Source: Amoebophrya sp. A120
Taxonomy: Eukaryota > Sar > Dinophyceae > Syndiniales > Amoebophryaceae
NCBI GenBank assembly: GCA_905178155.1
Contig: CAJINV010000002.1
Span: 208,354 to 272,353 of the forward strand
Direction of reading: 5' to 3'
DNA length: 64,000 nt
Below are positions 24,330-35,700 of this stretch, one piece after another. A program made the position numbers and the translations under genes. The notes under the pieces are model-generated. The model was not told the origin of the DNA and did no database searches. It was given only the letters and a program-made list of their open reading frames with translations. Each line of letters begins with the position of its first letter. Position 1 is the stretch's first letter.

Positions 24330-26060
24330 CAGCGGCGTCCGGGGCTTTATTTTAGTTTGTTTTTGAAATTTGGCACGGAGGGCACACTAACCTAAGTGAC
24401 ACATGGACAAATCGGCGAGGGCGAGATGTCCCGGATAGTAGACTCCAAGCCGCGGCCCCGCTCCTTACCTTGCTCAGGCGGGAAGGCTGAGTAGGTAGGA
24501 GGACAGCAACCAAGAGGCGCGGGCCCTCCCTGGCTGGACAACAGCGAACAGGCACCGACCCACGGGCCCGACACGCCAGCGAGCGCTCGCAGGGTGAAGA
24601 CAGACCGGGCGCTGCGTGCGCTTTGTTTCTTTGCCTGCGCACGCGCGCCGTTTTGCGTGGGCAATCAAGAATAAGCGAGGCCCCTCCACCCCGCCTGACC
24701 GCAACCGGGCGCCAACGGCCGGCGCGTTGCATTTTTTGCAGATCGAACGATACCCCTGCCGGGCGGCACGGGGAACGAAGGGGCGCAAAACAGAAACAGG
24801 CAGCCCGAGAAACGAGGCCGCCACAGGCGCGCGGGGGCCACACAAGTGCCGACGACCGACCCGACCGCCCGCCCGCCGGCGCCCTGCCTGGCTGGCCACC
24901 AAGGCCGGGCAACCATCCACCAAAACACAACCCGGCCCCGGGCGAGCGCGGAGGGCTCCCAAACGGGCCCACGGCTCGCTCGGGGGCGTGGCGGGGCAGG
25001 CTCTTACTTTGTTCGGGGCCGGCGGCGCGCAGGTCCTGCGGGTTCTTCTTTCGAAACGTTAGCGCGCGCGCGGGGTTGAGCGCTCGCGCGCACGTCCTGC
25101 GCTGGAAAGCCTCGCGATACACCCCGGCCGCGTAACCGGCCAGAAACTGACCCGCCAAGGCCGGGGGCAGGTTGACCGCGCCCGCAGCCCGGCCAAACCA
25201 CCGCGGCGCGCCTCGGTCGCTCCCTCGGCGAAGACCTGGCGACGACATTTCTGCCTACGCAATGCGCCCGCCGCTTCACGGGGCCAAGAGACGCACGGAA
25301 CCACCGCTCGGCCAGGAGGCGCGCGCAAAAAACCAACCGCCCGCCATTGCGATCGGGCGCCCTGCTGTATCGCTGCCGCCCCGCGCCAAGCAAATCTGCC
25401 AGCCATGGGCCTCCGCCCGCCGTTTCCTGCGCAGGCAGTGGCGCCGCCAGGCCTGCCAATCCCGCCCGCCCCGCGCTTTCACTTCTCTCGATTTTCCCTA
25501 GTCGCGTTTCGCTTTTCGCGTTTCGGGATCAAGATCGCGCCCCCAACAACAGAGCGCCATGCCCCCCGGGCAGTGAGTACCCGCCGGGGCCGGCTTCATG
25601 CTGCCAGCCTTGCGCAGCCTCAGAGGCCGGCAGGCCAGGGCGTGTCTGTGCCAGAGTGCCGGCCCGGCCCCGCATCGTTATAAGGTCGTAAGTAGCCATC
25701 GCCACGCGCTTGAACCTAGTGCCAAGTCTGGCGCCCTGGCCCTTCTCCGCGAGCTTAGTCAGAGCCGCGCCCCTGACGGTGCTCGTATCGCTGCCCAGCG
25801 ATTTTGCAGCGGGGCACGCCGGTGGGCCACACAGAGCGCGAGCGATCTGCGTCGATGATATGATCGCCCTCGCGGGACCACGGAAGACAGGGTTACAAAA
25901 AACAACCGCAAACGCTTGCGGCCCCATGCGCCCCGGTGGACATACAACTTATCGCCATCGTTCTCGGTGCGGTCGATCGACAACGACGGCCGGGCCTGCT
26001 AAGCACAGGCGCGGGGCCGCCGGCTAGGCCCCAGAGATTCGCCAGCAGTTTTTTTGTTAA
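24330..26060. repeat. GC-rich island inside unit A
   Basis: Highly GC-rich with overlapping ORFs on both strands. It aligns in phrases with 27.2-28.8 kb (for example GCGCGCGGGGGCCACACAA and CACAATGCGCCCGCCG-like stretches), so it is an older sibling of that island rather than a gene. Confidence 0.6.
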
Positions 26061-26248
26061 GGCGACCAACAGTGTCCACGCGGATCTCTTTCAAAATCAT
26101 GAACACAATTGCCGTACGGCGGATGCGCTGACGGATCTTCGAACTGTGCAACAACCTTTTGGGTTGGCGTTGCGTCATGTTAATTCTCGTTCTTCGTCTT
26201 CTTGTAGTACGATCATGACGTGCTCTTGTGCTATCTGTGTTTGTCGTC

Positions 26249-26345
26249 TTGATATTTCCATTCTCTTCACGTACGGTTATTACTTACGTGTTGTTTATCG
26301 TCTTGATATTTCCATTTTCTTCACATGCGGTCATTACTTGTTGTT
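26249..26345. repeat. Tandem repeat, two units of about 55 bp
   Basis: GTCTTGATATTTCCATT followed by TCTTCAC..CGGT.ATTACTT occurs twice in a row within the AT-rich tail of unit A. It is not seen intact in unit B, so it arose after the duplication or was lost there. Confidence 0.7.
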
Positions 26346-26635
26346 TGAAAATACATCATCTGCGTGGTGCGTATAACCAATCTTCATGTTCCCTTTCGAG
26401 TGCGAAGTGACTTGCAGTCATGGTAAAAAAATCATCAGCTTCGTTGTGTGATCAGGGTAACGTAACGAGCGCGTTCTTAGTGCTGCGACGTGATCTGCAT
26501 CTGATGTTCTTTATTCTTCATGAGGAATATGTAAAACAAAAACTTCGGTATTGTACGTCATTCTTTATTCCCATTTCGTGCAGGTCGACAGCACGTCGAC
26601 CGACGTCGTAGCTCTTTATTCTCTAATATACCACA

Positions 26636-27031
26636 TCACCCCTCCACCCGAGCAAGAACAACTTCCCCACTCCCCACCTCGATGTCGCCGGACGCCCGCG
26701 CTGGTTCTACCGGTTGCTTCTCCTGTGGAAGGTGATCTTCATCTTTATCTTCCCCAGCAACACTACTATTTTGCACAGAAGTCGAGGATGTAGCTTTTAT
26801 CGATGAATCCTGTTCAGCGAGGACCGCAGCTCTACTTCTGCTGACACCACTGTACTCCACTTCAAAACCGTACATCCTCAACACCCGCTCGCGAAACGCC
26901 GCCGACCCGGTGAGCACATAATCTGCGTCATTGTAGTTGCTCTTGTCCTCCTGTCTACGTCCAGATAAAGATTTCCCCCCAGCAGGAGCCCTCCTGGCCC
27001 CGCCCCGTATCCGTTCCGGCTTGCCTGCCAA
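26636..27031 (-). pseudogene. 5'-truncated copy of the RAP-like last exon
   Basis: The frame matches the C-terminal 130 residues or so of the 29295-42118 gene (shared FRERVLRMYGFEVEYSGVSR, VQNSSVAGED, HLPQEKQPV) and breaks off exactly at the tandem-duplication junction at 27028. It has no start codon or upstream exons of its own, and the two copies differ by several small in-frame indels. It is probably not expressed as a protein unless fused to something upstream, which I do not see. Confidence 0.8.
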
Positions 27032-29706
27032 TTTACATATCTGAAAACTTCGATCAACACCCGCGTCAATACTTGCTGATGATCAACATGACAGACAAAA
27101 CGTCAAACTGGCGACGAAACGACCGCCGTGACAGCTCAGCCTGAGGGATGTGAAGGAGTGTATCGCGTCCGGGTGGTGAACACTTATGCCGCTTTTACGA
27201 CAAGAGGAGAACCCCACCGACCAGGGCTGCTCTGCTAGCTACCCTCGCTGCTGCAGTGGCGCCCGGGGCTTTTTTCAATTTGACACGGGGGGCATACCAA
27301 ATAAACACACGGACAAAAAAATCGACGAGGGCGTGGCGTGCCAATTAGATTCCACGCCGCAGCCCCACTGCCTCCCTTCGCCGGGCGGGAAAGCTTTGTA
27401 GGAGAACCAGGAGAACAGCAACCAGCTACAGGCACGGACCAGGCACGCTAGCGCGGGATCCAGGCGGGCCGCCCAGTGCGTGCGCATTGCCTGCACCGGC
27501 GCCCACGCCGTTTCGCGTGGCCAAACAATCAAAAGCCCCGGCGCAAGGCGACGTGGGCTCCTGGGTGCACCCTGGCGGCCGCGCTCGCAGATGCCCCCGC
27601 CGGAACGAGGGCGGGGCGCCAAGGTAACAGGCAACACAAGATAGAAACTAACGGCGCCGCCGGCCGCGGGCGCGCGGGGGCCACACAACTGCCGACGGCC
27701 CGCGGGAGCGTTGTGGCTGTGGTTGGCGCATTCGGCTCGGATACCGTCTTGCGGGAAAGGAAATGGATGTAGTAGTTGATCTTGCGAGCGCGATGCCTGC
27801 TGAAGTTCCGATCAGCCGCAGCGCCGACCTGGGCGCCCTTGCCGGCCATCTAACGCGGGCAACCATCAAAAAACTGCCCGGCCCCGGGCGAACGCGCAGG
27901 GGGGGCGCCCCCCCTGCGGCCTGCGGGCGCGCGCAGGGCGGGCCGTTTCCCACCCTAAGAGAAGCGGACGGCGCGCGGACGCGTGATCATTCAAGGGCCC
28001 ACCCACCTCGCGCGAAGGGCATGTTGTCGCCACAACCCGTTGGGGCAGGACCCATTGGCCCCCCACGTGTGACGGTGAAGCTATCCGCCTTCGCCTTTCG
28101 GGCCAGGTCGTGCAACACGCGCAGCACGCGAACAGGGTCCGCCCGCGTTCAACAGCTTGGCGAGGTTGGGGCCCACACCATTCCGGCCCCCCTCGCGCAC
28201 GTTCCCACGCAGGTTCTGCTTCGTCTCGCTGGCCGGTCGGCGGCATGGTCGAAAATAGCCCGGCGCCTCCCTCTTCGCGTCCACCGCCTTCTGCCGCTTT
28301 GTTCCTTCGCTTAGGGGGGGCGGCCGCCTCTTCTGATGCGCGGGAGCGCTTCCGGCGGGGTTTTTGGCTTGGGCTCGGCGGGGGTATTTTTCGGATTCCA
28401 TTTTGCCGCCGCTTCTTGAAAACGCCCAGAATGACAGAGCAAACGCCACCCGGGACAGCTCGACTCCCGGAACGCGTCCGGCGTCGCGAGATCAGATGGC
28501 AATGAATGCTGGCGCAAATCGGGCTGCGCCAGGCAGCCGGGCCTCGCCGAAGGCCTGGCGGCCCCATTTCTGCCCACACAATGCGCCCGCCGCGGGCGCC
28601 ACATGGCCAAAGGCACGGAGCCGCGCCCCAATCAGAAGGCGCGCAAAGTGAACCAGCCATCCGCCAGGCGCGGCCGCCCGCCGTCACGATGAAACAAACG
28701 CCGGGCCAAGTTTGGCGGCCATGGGGCGCCACCGCTTCGGAAGTGCGCACGCTCGCAATGGCGCCGCCCGGCCTGCCGACTGGGCAACATAAATCCGCGG
28801 GACTTATTTGCTAAAGCGACTAAACTCGATCCCACGGACCTCTTGCAAAATTATGAACGCAAGTGTCGGTGTCGCCGACGGATCTTCGGACCACGCAACA
28901 GCCCTTTGGACCGGCGTTGCGTGTTAGCTTTTGTTCTTCTACATCTTGCGACGATCATGCCGTGCTTTCGTGATTATCATTTCATGTTTACTTTCACTTC
29001 GATCATTCATTCCATTTTTCTCTACTTCACGCTGAGTTTATTTCGTTGACAAGTTCAAAATACGCAATGTTCCAGTTTTCTTTCGAGTTAAAATGACTTG
29101 CACTCGCGCTGAAAAGTTCAGCAGGTTAGAGGAGAGTAACGTGACGAGCTAGTTCTTCTTCTTGCGACGTGATCTACATCTGATGTTTATGAGGAGTACT
29201 TTCATGAATATCGTTGTCGTTCACTGTATTCCCATAATTTCGTGCAGGTCGACAGCACGACCGACGTAGTTCTTCTTCTTTATTCTCTAATATATCACAT
29301 CACCCCTCCACCCGCGGTAAGACCAACTCCCCCACTCCCCACCTCGGTGTCGCCGGACGGCCGGGCTGGTACAACTACAGGTTGCTTCTCCTGTGGAAGG
29401 TGATCCTGATCTTCCCCAGCAACGCTACTATTTTGCACAGAAGTCGAGGATGTTCTTGCTGATGAATCCTGTTCAGCGAGGACCGCAGCTCTGCTTCTGC
29501 TGACACCACTGTATTCCACTTCAAATCCGTACATCCTCAACACCCGCTCGCGAAACGCCGCCGACCCGGTGAGCAAGGGAACAGCAAAATGATCTTCGTC
29601 ATTGTAGTAGCTCGTGTCCTCCTTGCTACTTCCAGATAAATATTTTCCCCCAGCAGGACGAGCCCTCCCGGCCCCGACCCGTATCCTCTCCGGCTTGCCT
29701 GCCAAA
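27028..29706. repeat. Tandem duplication, unit B (about 2.7 kb)
   Basis: Direct repeat of unit A. It begins CAATTTACATATCTGAAAA, contains a GC-rich island (about 27190-28810), an AT-rich tail with CGTGCAGGTCGACAGCACG, and the intact 3' part of the RAP-like exon. The copied stretch ends at about 29706, where GGCTTGCCTGCC continues into gene sequence rather than into the repeat. Confidence 0.75.
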
Positions 29707-32700
29707 ACCACTGTGCCCCTCGGCCTTCGGTTCCGCAGCACCCCAAACACGCCCCGACTGGTGTGCCCATAGAGAAGCAGCTCGCGGCAGGCGGATTGAT
29801 TTTTTATTTCGTAGTTTTGATTGTGACGATTTCTGGCGAAAATAGTTCCGGTTCTAGTTTGCTGTTGTGCTTTATTTTTAGCGTGACTGTCACCCCCGTC
29901 CATTCCTGTTGCTGGTACCAACTTTGTGATTTTGAAGGGGTAGAGCGGGAGCTCTTCTTCGGTGGGAGTAGTAGATCTGCGGTTGCTCGGTTTGAAGCCG
30001 TCGCTTCTCGAATTTGAACTTGTTGCAGAGGAACTACAGGAAGAGCTGTGAGGAAGGTTCAATTGGTTTTCGAACCCAGCACTCCAGGTCGTCGTCCCTG
30101 TGTCGTTGAAAGTAGAAAAGGTTCTGTCCACCACCTGGTAGTATGCATTGCAAAAGTATCAAATATTCGTACTACATATGCACAGATGCATCATGACAAA
30201 TCTCCTTGTCAAGGTGAATCAGCGTGACAAACTCCATTTCCATTTGTCATGCTGACCAAGTCTGTAATGCAATTTGAATTTCTACCTAGTAGTAGTAAAA
30301 CGATAAGTACTTTTGCAATTCATAGATAGTTTCGCGCACCGAAGTGCGGACTGAACACGGTGTCGGGAAACTGTTTTTCCATCGCAAGGCAGAACTTCTC
30401 TTCCGCATCGGATAGTTGTGCAGGAAATGATTGTTCGATGATGTCAACGTAGTTACTATGCGGAGGAGGACACAACAAGTCCTCTCCAGATTCATCATCA
30501 TCGAACGTAGTTACTATCCCCAAGCTCTTCCCCGCCCGGACCGCTGCGTGGACGATTTGCGCTTTGTGCACGTCTTGCGGTGAAAGCAGCAAAGAACTGG
30601 ACGTCATACAGTCCGTTCCTAACAGCTGTGTTGCGATTCGACGATACAAAAGGTCGAAAAATTGGAGATCCAGAACGGGAGATGGCTGATGACTGCCAGA
30701 AGATGTTGTTGAATTTGTGTTGCAGTTGTTCCTGTTGCCGCGTCTTGGTCTTATTTCATCATCACTGAAAATCAATTTTGCGTAGTACAAGACCGGGATC
30801 AAGTGCATATCAACTGCAAAAATGTCTGGGTCTGGAAGATTGCCAGGTTTGTCATGCATATTTTGCATGACCAATGACGCCTGTAATGCATGCCCTAGCA
30901 TCCCAGAATTTTAGGAGGCTTCCTGATGCTTATTCCGCATGAGAAATGTCCTCCCCGTGTAGCACAAACTGGACTCCTTTAGCTAGTCACGCAATACAGA
31001 TTTTTTTGGAATCCAAACACAGCATCACAAGTTACCACCTTCCAGAACCAGACCATACATGTGATAGTGCACTGTGTGCAGCAAATGCGCCTCCTCGTTC
31101 AATTTCGTTGCTAGGAGGAACTTGAGGTCTGAAAGATTTGATGATGATGTCACTTTCATCGTTGCGGCCGATGTTTTTACTTCCACTTGCGGATTCATCG
31201 TGCTGTTGCCTTGTAAAAGTTCCTCGTTAATTATCCCGTTTTGTTGTTCCAGTGGTCGTGCACGAACATTTTTTGTCATGGTTCTTCTTCCTCCACCTAG
31301 TTCCCCCACGGCCTCGAGAATTTTGAGTAAGTCGAACAAATCCAAGTTTCCGTAATTCTGCCGAACGTAAAACTCCACAAAATTATTGTTTGCGGTCGTC
31401 GAATATGCATTGCAAGCGCATCGTACTAGTCGAAATCGCATCACAAATTCGATCAGAATGACAAATGCAATTTGTCATGCTGTTTTACGTTGAAATGGTA
31501 ATTTGTAATGCATGACTGCGATTACTACGAGTACGATGCTTTTGCACAGGATATCGAAGAAGAAGTTCTACCGCCCGCCGTCACCGGCTCTGCCCATCTC
31601 AAATCCACACAAGCTTCCAGCAGCTTCCAGAACTGAAATGCGGTGGGGAATATAGTTGGTGCTGATGTACTAGGCCACCGCGCACGAAGTTGGTTGATTT
31701 GTGATAGTACGGTTGGCGGAGCAAGAGGGGAGGATGCTGTGGATGATCGAAGCTCAGCTAACGCACTTTCATCCTCTTGCTCTTGCTCTTCATTGTTACA
31801 CAGTGTTGAGTCCGGGGGCGATGACGAGGGGTTAGCACCAAAGCTCCCACGACCTGTAGTATCCTGCTGGCCGGAAGAAAAGGCTTTTAGAGCGGTTTCT
31901 TCGCTCATTTTTTTTGGCTGCTCCCTAACATCTACTCCGACATCAAACGAAGTAATATTTGCATTGTTGCCAGAGGTCTTCCTCGTCGACGTCGGGCTTG
32001 TTTCATCGGAACTTCTTGAAAACACTTCCGCCTCGTTCTGTACCGGCATGAGCGTTTGTCCGATTTGGTCCAAAAGCAAGTCATTCACCTTCCGCTGCTG
32101 CTCGCGCCATGATCCGAACGCGATAGTCCTGCTATCTCCGGCTCCTGCCGCGTCACCTATTGTAGAAGTTCCAATGGCAACAGCCTTTTCTTCGCTCTTC
32201 GTGTTGAGAAAGTAGTCCTCTTCACTCGCCAACAAATGCGGGAAGAGGAGCAGAGAATTTTGCGAAAGACAAGAGAGTGGTTGCGGATCCTCATGCGGGA
32301 GGTGATTTTCCGCTTCAGGAAAAATAGGAGCGGTCGATTTATTTTGGCGATGATATAATAATGCCCGTAGTGGTTGCGCCTCGCATTGTCTTTGACTCCG
32401 AAGCAGTTGCAACATTGTGCCCTTAATTTTCGCCAGGAGCGGGAAGGTTGACATCATGCTCGTGCTGCTTCCGGACTGCGACAAGAACACAGAATTGGTG
32501 TAGTATTCATCTTGCGACGCGGCCGAAGATGTAGGCGTCATACCCCTACTTCGTCTCGATCCGTACCGATACAGGCAGCTATTCCGGACCAACCTCCGCA
32601 CCTTCCAGTCCCCCCAACTGGGCTCAATATCGGGCGGATCGGAGTCTTCTGTTTCGCGGGTTCTGCGCTTCTTGTTTCGCCGAATCGCTCGATCTAATCC

Positions 32701-35700
32701 TTGCAGGAACCTTCTCCGGTTAAAGTAGTAACCGCTGTGGACAAAATCCGCGCAAAGCTGGATCATGTCGTCCAAAGAGGCATATGCGTTGCAAATACTT
32801 ATGTCTTGGTCGGGAAGACTGCAGCTTGTGATGCTGTCTCTGGATTCTAAAAAAATCTGTATTGCATGACCAGCAAAAGGAGTCCAGTTTGTGCTACGCG
32901 CAGACGAGGGCATTTGTCATGCAAAATACGCATCAGAAAGCCCTCTCAAAATCTGTGATGCTAGAAGGCCATGCATTACAGGCATCGCGGGTTATGCAAA
33001 ATATGCATGACAAACCTAGCAATCTTCTAGACCCAAACATATTTGCATTTGATAAGGCAGAGCAGGAGGGAGACAAAGCCCGTTGCTCCACCTTCTGAAA
33101 CAACTCCGGTTCGTTATCCTGTGTAAAAACGTCCCCACCCCAAGATTGTCATGCAGAATTACAACCACAGGAAGACTTGTCATGCGCGTCCCCATGTTGA
33201 GAGGCATTTTCAATCATGTTATGCAAAAATTTGTGATGCTGTAAACAGGATACCAGGATGGCTTTGTGATGCGGTTGTCCTTGCTAACCCGCATTACAGT
33301 ACAGAGAAAAACTTGTCATGCGTGCAGTACGTTGGAATGTTGTTGCTGGTTGAGATGTTGAGCATCACTACGAAATGTTGAAAATATACTGCGACAGGAT
33401 TTTTGCACGCAAGCATCGCAAAAGCAAAAGCAAAGCAATGCCGTGCCCTTTTCCCTGTGAAAGCAAAGCAGAACATCCGAACCCGAAAAAACAACTCACA
33501 TCTCTCCAAGCCGATGGATTGCGCAAAACATTCGATCGCCGGAAAAAGAACAATCCAAGGAAAAACAGCAATGCAATGGTCTACGGGAGAAATGAATTGC
33601 TAGCAACGGTCACTCGTAGTTGCCCCGATGTGGTGTGGTTATTTTCTTGCGCGCACGCAAAAAAGAGAGCAAGTCACGATATCAACGGAAGGGCTTCCCC
33701 GCTGTCGCAACAAAAGCTAACTTTGGAAAATGGGCGAAAGAACTTAAAAGAAGGTGCTTCACGCAAAATAAAATGTAAAGAAACGCACGCAGCGCAAAAA
33801 ACAAAATAAATCGAAGCAAAACCAGCAATGCAATGGTCTAAGGAAAAAGCGCATTGCTGGCGCAAATGGCTACACCCACGATGCTTGCAACAGCGGCGCC
33901 GGCGCACCTTGGCCTTTATTAAATGCGAGCGCGAAAAGAAGAGCGCGAAGCCAGCAAAAGCGTGCGCTAGCTCTTATTTTAATGGATGCGCCCAAGGCGA
34001 AAGAAGATAACGTGGAGGGGAAAGCCAGCCCCTATAGAGAATAGCAATAGCTACGGGGGAGCGCTCCCTGCTACCACGGCAAGAGAGGGGCGGAAATCGG
34101 CGACGAGCTAGTAAGTTTGGACGCACGAGAAGCAGGGCGGCTGCGGTCAGTGGAGCTAGTTTGCTTCGGTGGGGCGAAGGGCAAAGCGATATTACGGGGG
34201 AGGGGGGGGGAAGGGCGCGGAGGTCTGCGCTTTCGCCGCGCGTCCGTTCGTTCCCCGTGCTCGGTGGCCTGTGCGCTTTCGATGCTCAGCGCGACGGCGG
34301 GCCTGGCGCCCGAAAAAAAAACCAGACGACAACAGCGCCGGCCCCCGAAATAACAAAAAGCACGATCGCGCCCGGCGCGGGGGCCTCGCAATACACGGAC
34401 GAGCGCGCGCATTTTCGAAGAGGAATGGGGGAGCACTGAATCCCAAGGCCACAGAATTGCAGCAGGCACCGCGCGACCAAACTGGCTCCGACGCAAGCGA
34501 GGCGCGCAGTGGCGCAAAAATAGGGCGCACAAGGGCGCGCGCAGGCGGGGGCCCTACGTCCTCCAGGAAACAAGAGGGGGCTGCGCGCCCTACGAGAGAT
34601 ACGGGGAGCCGTTGCTGCTGGTGTTTTTCAAGAAAGCCAGGCGGCTTTTTCAGCATGGTCATAAGGCCAGTTCGGATGTAATCCTGGCGACTTTTTCATG
34701 CGTTTTTGTGCGTTTTGAAATGATGAAAAACAATTCAAATTGCGAGCAGTATTGCACTTTTTCAGCAATCACTTTGAACGAAAACGACATCGAAAGGTTT
34801 TTTTTGAAGGGGAAAACCACATTTGAACGCGGCGCGCGATGGAATGTCCAAACAATCCAACTAAAACAGCAACCGATCGCAGCAGCTGTTTTATACCAAA
34901 ACTACATTCCATCGCAGCAACAATCGAAATTTCTGCATGCGTGACTCCCAAAACTTCTGGATCTGTGTTGCAGAATTTCCATCTTGGGGTTTTTACACCG
35001 GATATTCGTAGTAGTCCGCTTTCACGGCGATGCTCGAAACGACTCTCAACAGCAGTTTCATCGGTAGTTCCGCCATCACAATGCTGTCCTTCCGGCACAG
35101 CACTAGCGCACACATCCGGTAGAACCTTTCTCCCGTGATCCTGTGGTAAACCGTCTCCCGCTTCATACCGAGGTTGGCGCAACTGATCATCAAATCGCAG
35201 AGTAAAGTTGTCTTGTACGTCTGCACCTTCCGGGGGACCAGCCGCACTTATGACAGTGCACAGCTCCCCCTCCCCCTCATTTGTAGTGCATCTCCAGCAA
35301 CAGAAACCACCTCAAAAATGCAGTCTCTGCATTACAAATCCACGCACGGAGCATAGTGCAGTTTGGGCTTCCACCAGAACTTGTCATGCAAGCACAGCCA
35401 AAAGACTTAGACAGGGTTTGGCTTTTTTGCATTACAAATGAGGGGAAGGGGCGGGAGTTGTGCACTCTCATAGAACTAACCCGCGTACCGTGCGCTCGTC
35501 CCCAACCTGCAAGTCGCTCAGCAGGCGTATGGAAGTGTCAGAATCGAAATCAACAAAATCGCAGTGCTTTGCGATGCATAAAATCGATACCACTTGGAGC
35601 CTCAGTTTCCAAGTGGCGCATGACAAATTTCGGGAGCACCAAAATCCAGTCTGTCATGGCGATTGGGCAAAGAACACTGCTCCTGTCAGGCTACTCTGGC

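Larger units (their letters stand above)
24076..27027. repeat. Tandem duplication, unit A (about 2.9 kb)
   Basis: Starts at CCAATTTACATATCTGAAAA, runs through a GC-rich island and an AT-rich tail, and ends inside the RAP-like exon at GGCTTGCCTGCC, where unit B begins with the same CAATTTACATATC phrase. Both junctions share GCCAA microhomology. Unit B is recognisably similar along its length but has many substitutions and indels. Confidence 0.75.

Noticed and set aside
24352-25459. ORF of 298 codons and neighbours
   Set aside because: Same GC-rich composition effect; the equivalent region of the tandem copy (27.2-28.8 kb) does not conserve the frame.
27866-28750. ORF of 294 codons on the minus strand
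   Set aside because: GC-rich shadow frame; Arg/Pro/Gly-rich translation without similarity to its sibling unit.
33375-33809. Lys-rich plus-strand ORF of 144 codons
   Set aside because: Lies inside the hAT-like insertion, lacks transposase motifs and starts in repeated A-rich sequence.
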